From an uncultured Butyrivibrio sp. (GTDB lineage Bacteria > Bacillota > Clostridia > Lachnospirales > Lachnospiraceae), in the NCBI GenBank assembly GCA_947169985.1, contig CAMVRW010000004.1, positions 1 through 24,881 on the forward strand: a stretch of 24,881 nt of DNA. The letters are read 5' to 3'. Shown in pieces: positions 24,046 through 24,881 of this stretch (positions are counted from its first letter, which is position 1; every line of letters starts with the position of its first letter). The notes below the pieces were generated by a model, which was not told where the DNA came from, made no database searches, and was given only the letters and a program-made list of their open reading frames with translations. Made by a program: the position numbers and the translations under genes.

Positions 24046-24765
24046 TCAGTTCTCCTTTCTTATGTTCTTGTTGTAAATCCTGGTCTCTACTGCTCCTGTG
24101 GCAATCTCAATATATCTTGTGAAAAGAGATACCTTGTTATCAGAGTTTAATGCAGACCATACGGTATCTGTAAACGTATTGATATCACCTGTTATATTTA
24201 CCTTTGTAGGCTCTCCCTCAAAGCTTGGAAGTGGGTTTCCATCTCCCATGTAGGTGTGGATAAAGAAGCCTTCACCTGCCTTAGGATTTTCATAGGTATA
24301 AGTAAATCTCTGGCATGAAGAAGGATCCCCATTATTGCTCTTTAAGATTGAAAGGGCAAAATCATACTTGCCGTTCTTAACGTTCATGATTCCGGAAATT
24401 CTTGGTGTGTAGTTAGGAGCATCAGGCTCGAACTCTCTGGTCCTAAGAGACTCCTCAAAGCTCTGTCCTGCCTGCATAAGCTCATAGATAGTATCTGTCT
24501 GGTCACCGTTTGTAACGATGGTTGAAGTACCTCTTACCCTTACAGGAGCGTAGATGATAAGGCTTGGGTCCTCCATCTTGGATGGATCAAAGGCTTCAGT
24601 GCGGATGCCCTGTCCCTCCTCTACAAATACTCTGTTTCTTGAGTTCTCGCTTCTTCCCATAATGAAGTAAGCGCATACAGCATACTTTCCATCCTCAGAA
24701 GTTCCAAGGATGATTCCTCTTCCCGGATAGGTTGTGCTGCTGATTTCCTTTGTTAAATCTACCAT
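24046..24765 (-). CDS. purO: IMP cyclohydrolase, PurO type
   Basis: PurO closes FAICAR to IMP, the last step of purine synthesis. It is structurally unrelated to the PurH cyclohydrolase domain and was first known from archaea. The 239-residue protein has the family's N-terminal pattern: YPGRGIILG (about 13-21) and YFIMGRSENSRNRVF, with the GRSxxSRNR motif. It also has SLIIYAPVR and the ATG-encoded MVDLTKEIS start. I chose the ATG at 24765 because AAAGGGGAAG precedes it. The longer open frame from 24858 would translate the tandem palindromic repeat and is not credible. The AICAR transformylase gene follows after 4 nt, so the two enzymes that PurH normally combines are encoded as a pair. The operon's promoter lies in or beyond the repeats at the window end. 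Confidence 0.9.
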   Translation of the reverse strand: MVDLTKEISSTTYPGRGIILGTSEDGKYAVCAYFIMGRSENSRNRVFVEEGQGIRTEAFDPSKMEDPSLIIYAPVRVRGTSTIVTNGDQTDTIYELMQAGQSFEESLRTREFEPDAPNYTPRISGIMNVKNGKYDFALSILKSNNGDPSSCQRFTYTYENPKAGEGFFIHTYMGDGNPLPSFEGEPTKVNITGDINTFTDTVWSALNSDNKVSLFTRYIEIATGAVETRIYNKNIRKEN

Positions 24766-24785
24766 GTGCTTCCCCTTTCTACGTT

Positions 24786-24881
24786 TTGCGTGAAGCAGAC
24801 TCGAAAATGCTTCGCATATTTTCGGCTTGCGTGAAGCAGACTCGAAAATGCTTCGCATATTTTCGGCTTGCGTGAAGCAGA
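24786..24881. repeat. 41-bp tandem palindromic repeat, 2.3 copies, cut by the window end
   Basis: The units start at 24786, 24827 and 24868 with exact 41-bp period and no differences in the visible parts. Each unit holds GAAGC-AGACTCGAAAAT-GCTTC, a stem with a 12-nt loop, and an overlapping alternative stem CGAAAAT ... ATTTTCG. The core AGACTCGAAAATGCT also occurs at 214-228. The array sits 20 bp upstream of purO and continues past the window. Confidence 0.85.

Noticed and set aside
24786..24881. CRISPR array
   Set aside because: The 41-bp units are directly adjacent, with no unique spacers, and each unit is itself palindromic.

Overview
The window looks like the chromosome of a motile member of the Clostridia, most likely a Lachnospiraceae of the Butyrivibrio/Pseudobutyrivibrio type. 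The evidence is moderate GC content, strong purine-rich Shine-Dalgarno sequences, AddAB instead of RecBCD, an archaeal-type PurO next to a stand-alone AICAR transformylase, an ECF-type thiamine transporter under a TPP riboswitch, and chemotaxis plus c-di-GMP genes. The genus is inference. No rRNA, tRNA, CRISPR array, phage or transposase gene is visible.

Layout. At 1-181 is the 5' end of valS (minus), preceded by a small palindromic repeat and a TPR-GGDEF diguanylate cyclase gene (240-1877, minus). An AT-rich gap (1878-2345) carries three TGAC-N6/7-GTCA palindromes and two DnaA-box-like sequences. Next come an XPD/DinG-type helicase with an N-terminal nuclease domain (2346-4814, minus) and a small HPr-like protein that lacks the catalytic His but keeps the regulatory Ser (4917-5156, minus). 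The divergent gene is asnA (5369-6379, plus). A bidirectional terminator separates asnA from thiT (6484-7185, minus), which is preceded by a complete TPP riboswitch with a hairpin that buries the thiT ribosome binding site. A HAD phosphatase and a CPBP membrane protease form a two-gene plus-strand operon (7435-8546). Its last codon interlocks with the end of addA.

The middle of the window (8541-18255, minus) is one operon-like block: a c-di-GMP phosphodiesterase (degenerate GGDEF, intact EAL, C-terminal PAS-like region), then addB, then addA. Divergent from it is a fusion of an ECF transporter S-component with a UPF0340/YwlG domain (18365-19480, plus), possibly leaderless. A second bidirectional terminator follows. 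A lipoprotein solute-binding protein gene and a methyl-accepting chemotaxis protein gene form a pair (21310-22602 and 19539-21299, minus) with no permease beside them.

A 139-bp multi-hairpin element with 16-bp terminal inverted repeats (22719-22857) lies between this pair and the purine genes: a stand-alone AICAR transformylase (22863-24041) and PurO-type IMP cyclohydrolase (24046-24765), which together replace bifunctional PurH. The window ends inside a 41-bp tandem palindromic repeat that shares a loop sequence with the small palindrome next to valS.

Most genes are housekeeping or signalling. The most unusual items are the S-component/UPF0340 fusion, the palindromic repeat family, the Crh-like HPr paralogue, the operator-like cluster ahead of the diguanylate cyclase gene, and a duplicated 45-bp in-frame segment inside addA.
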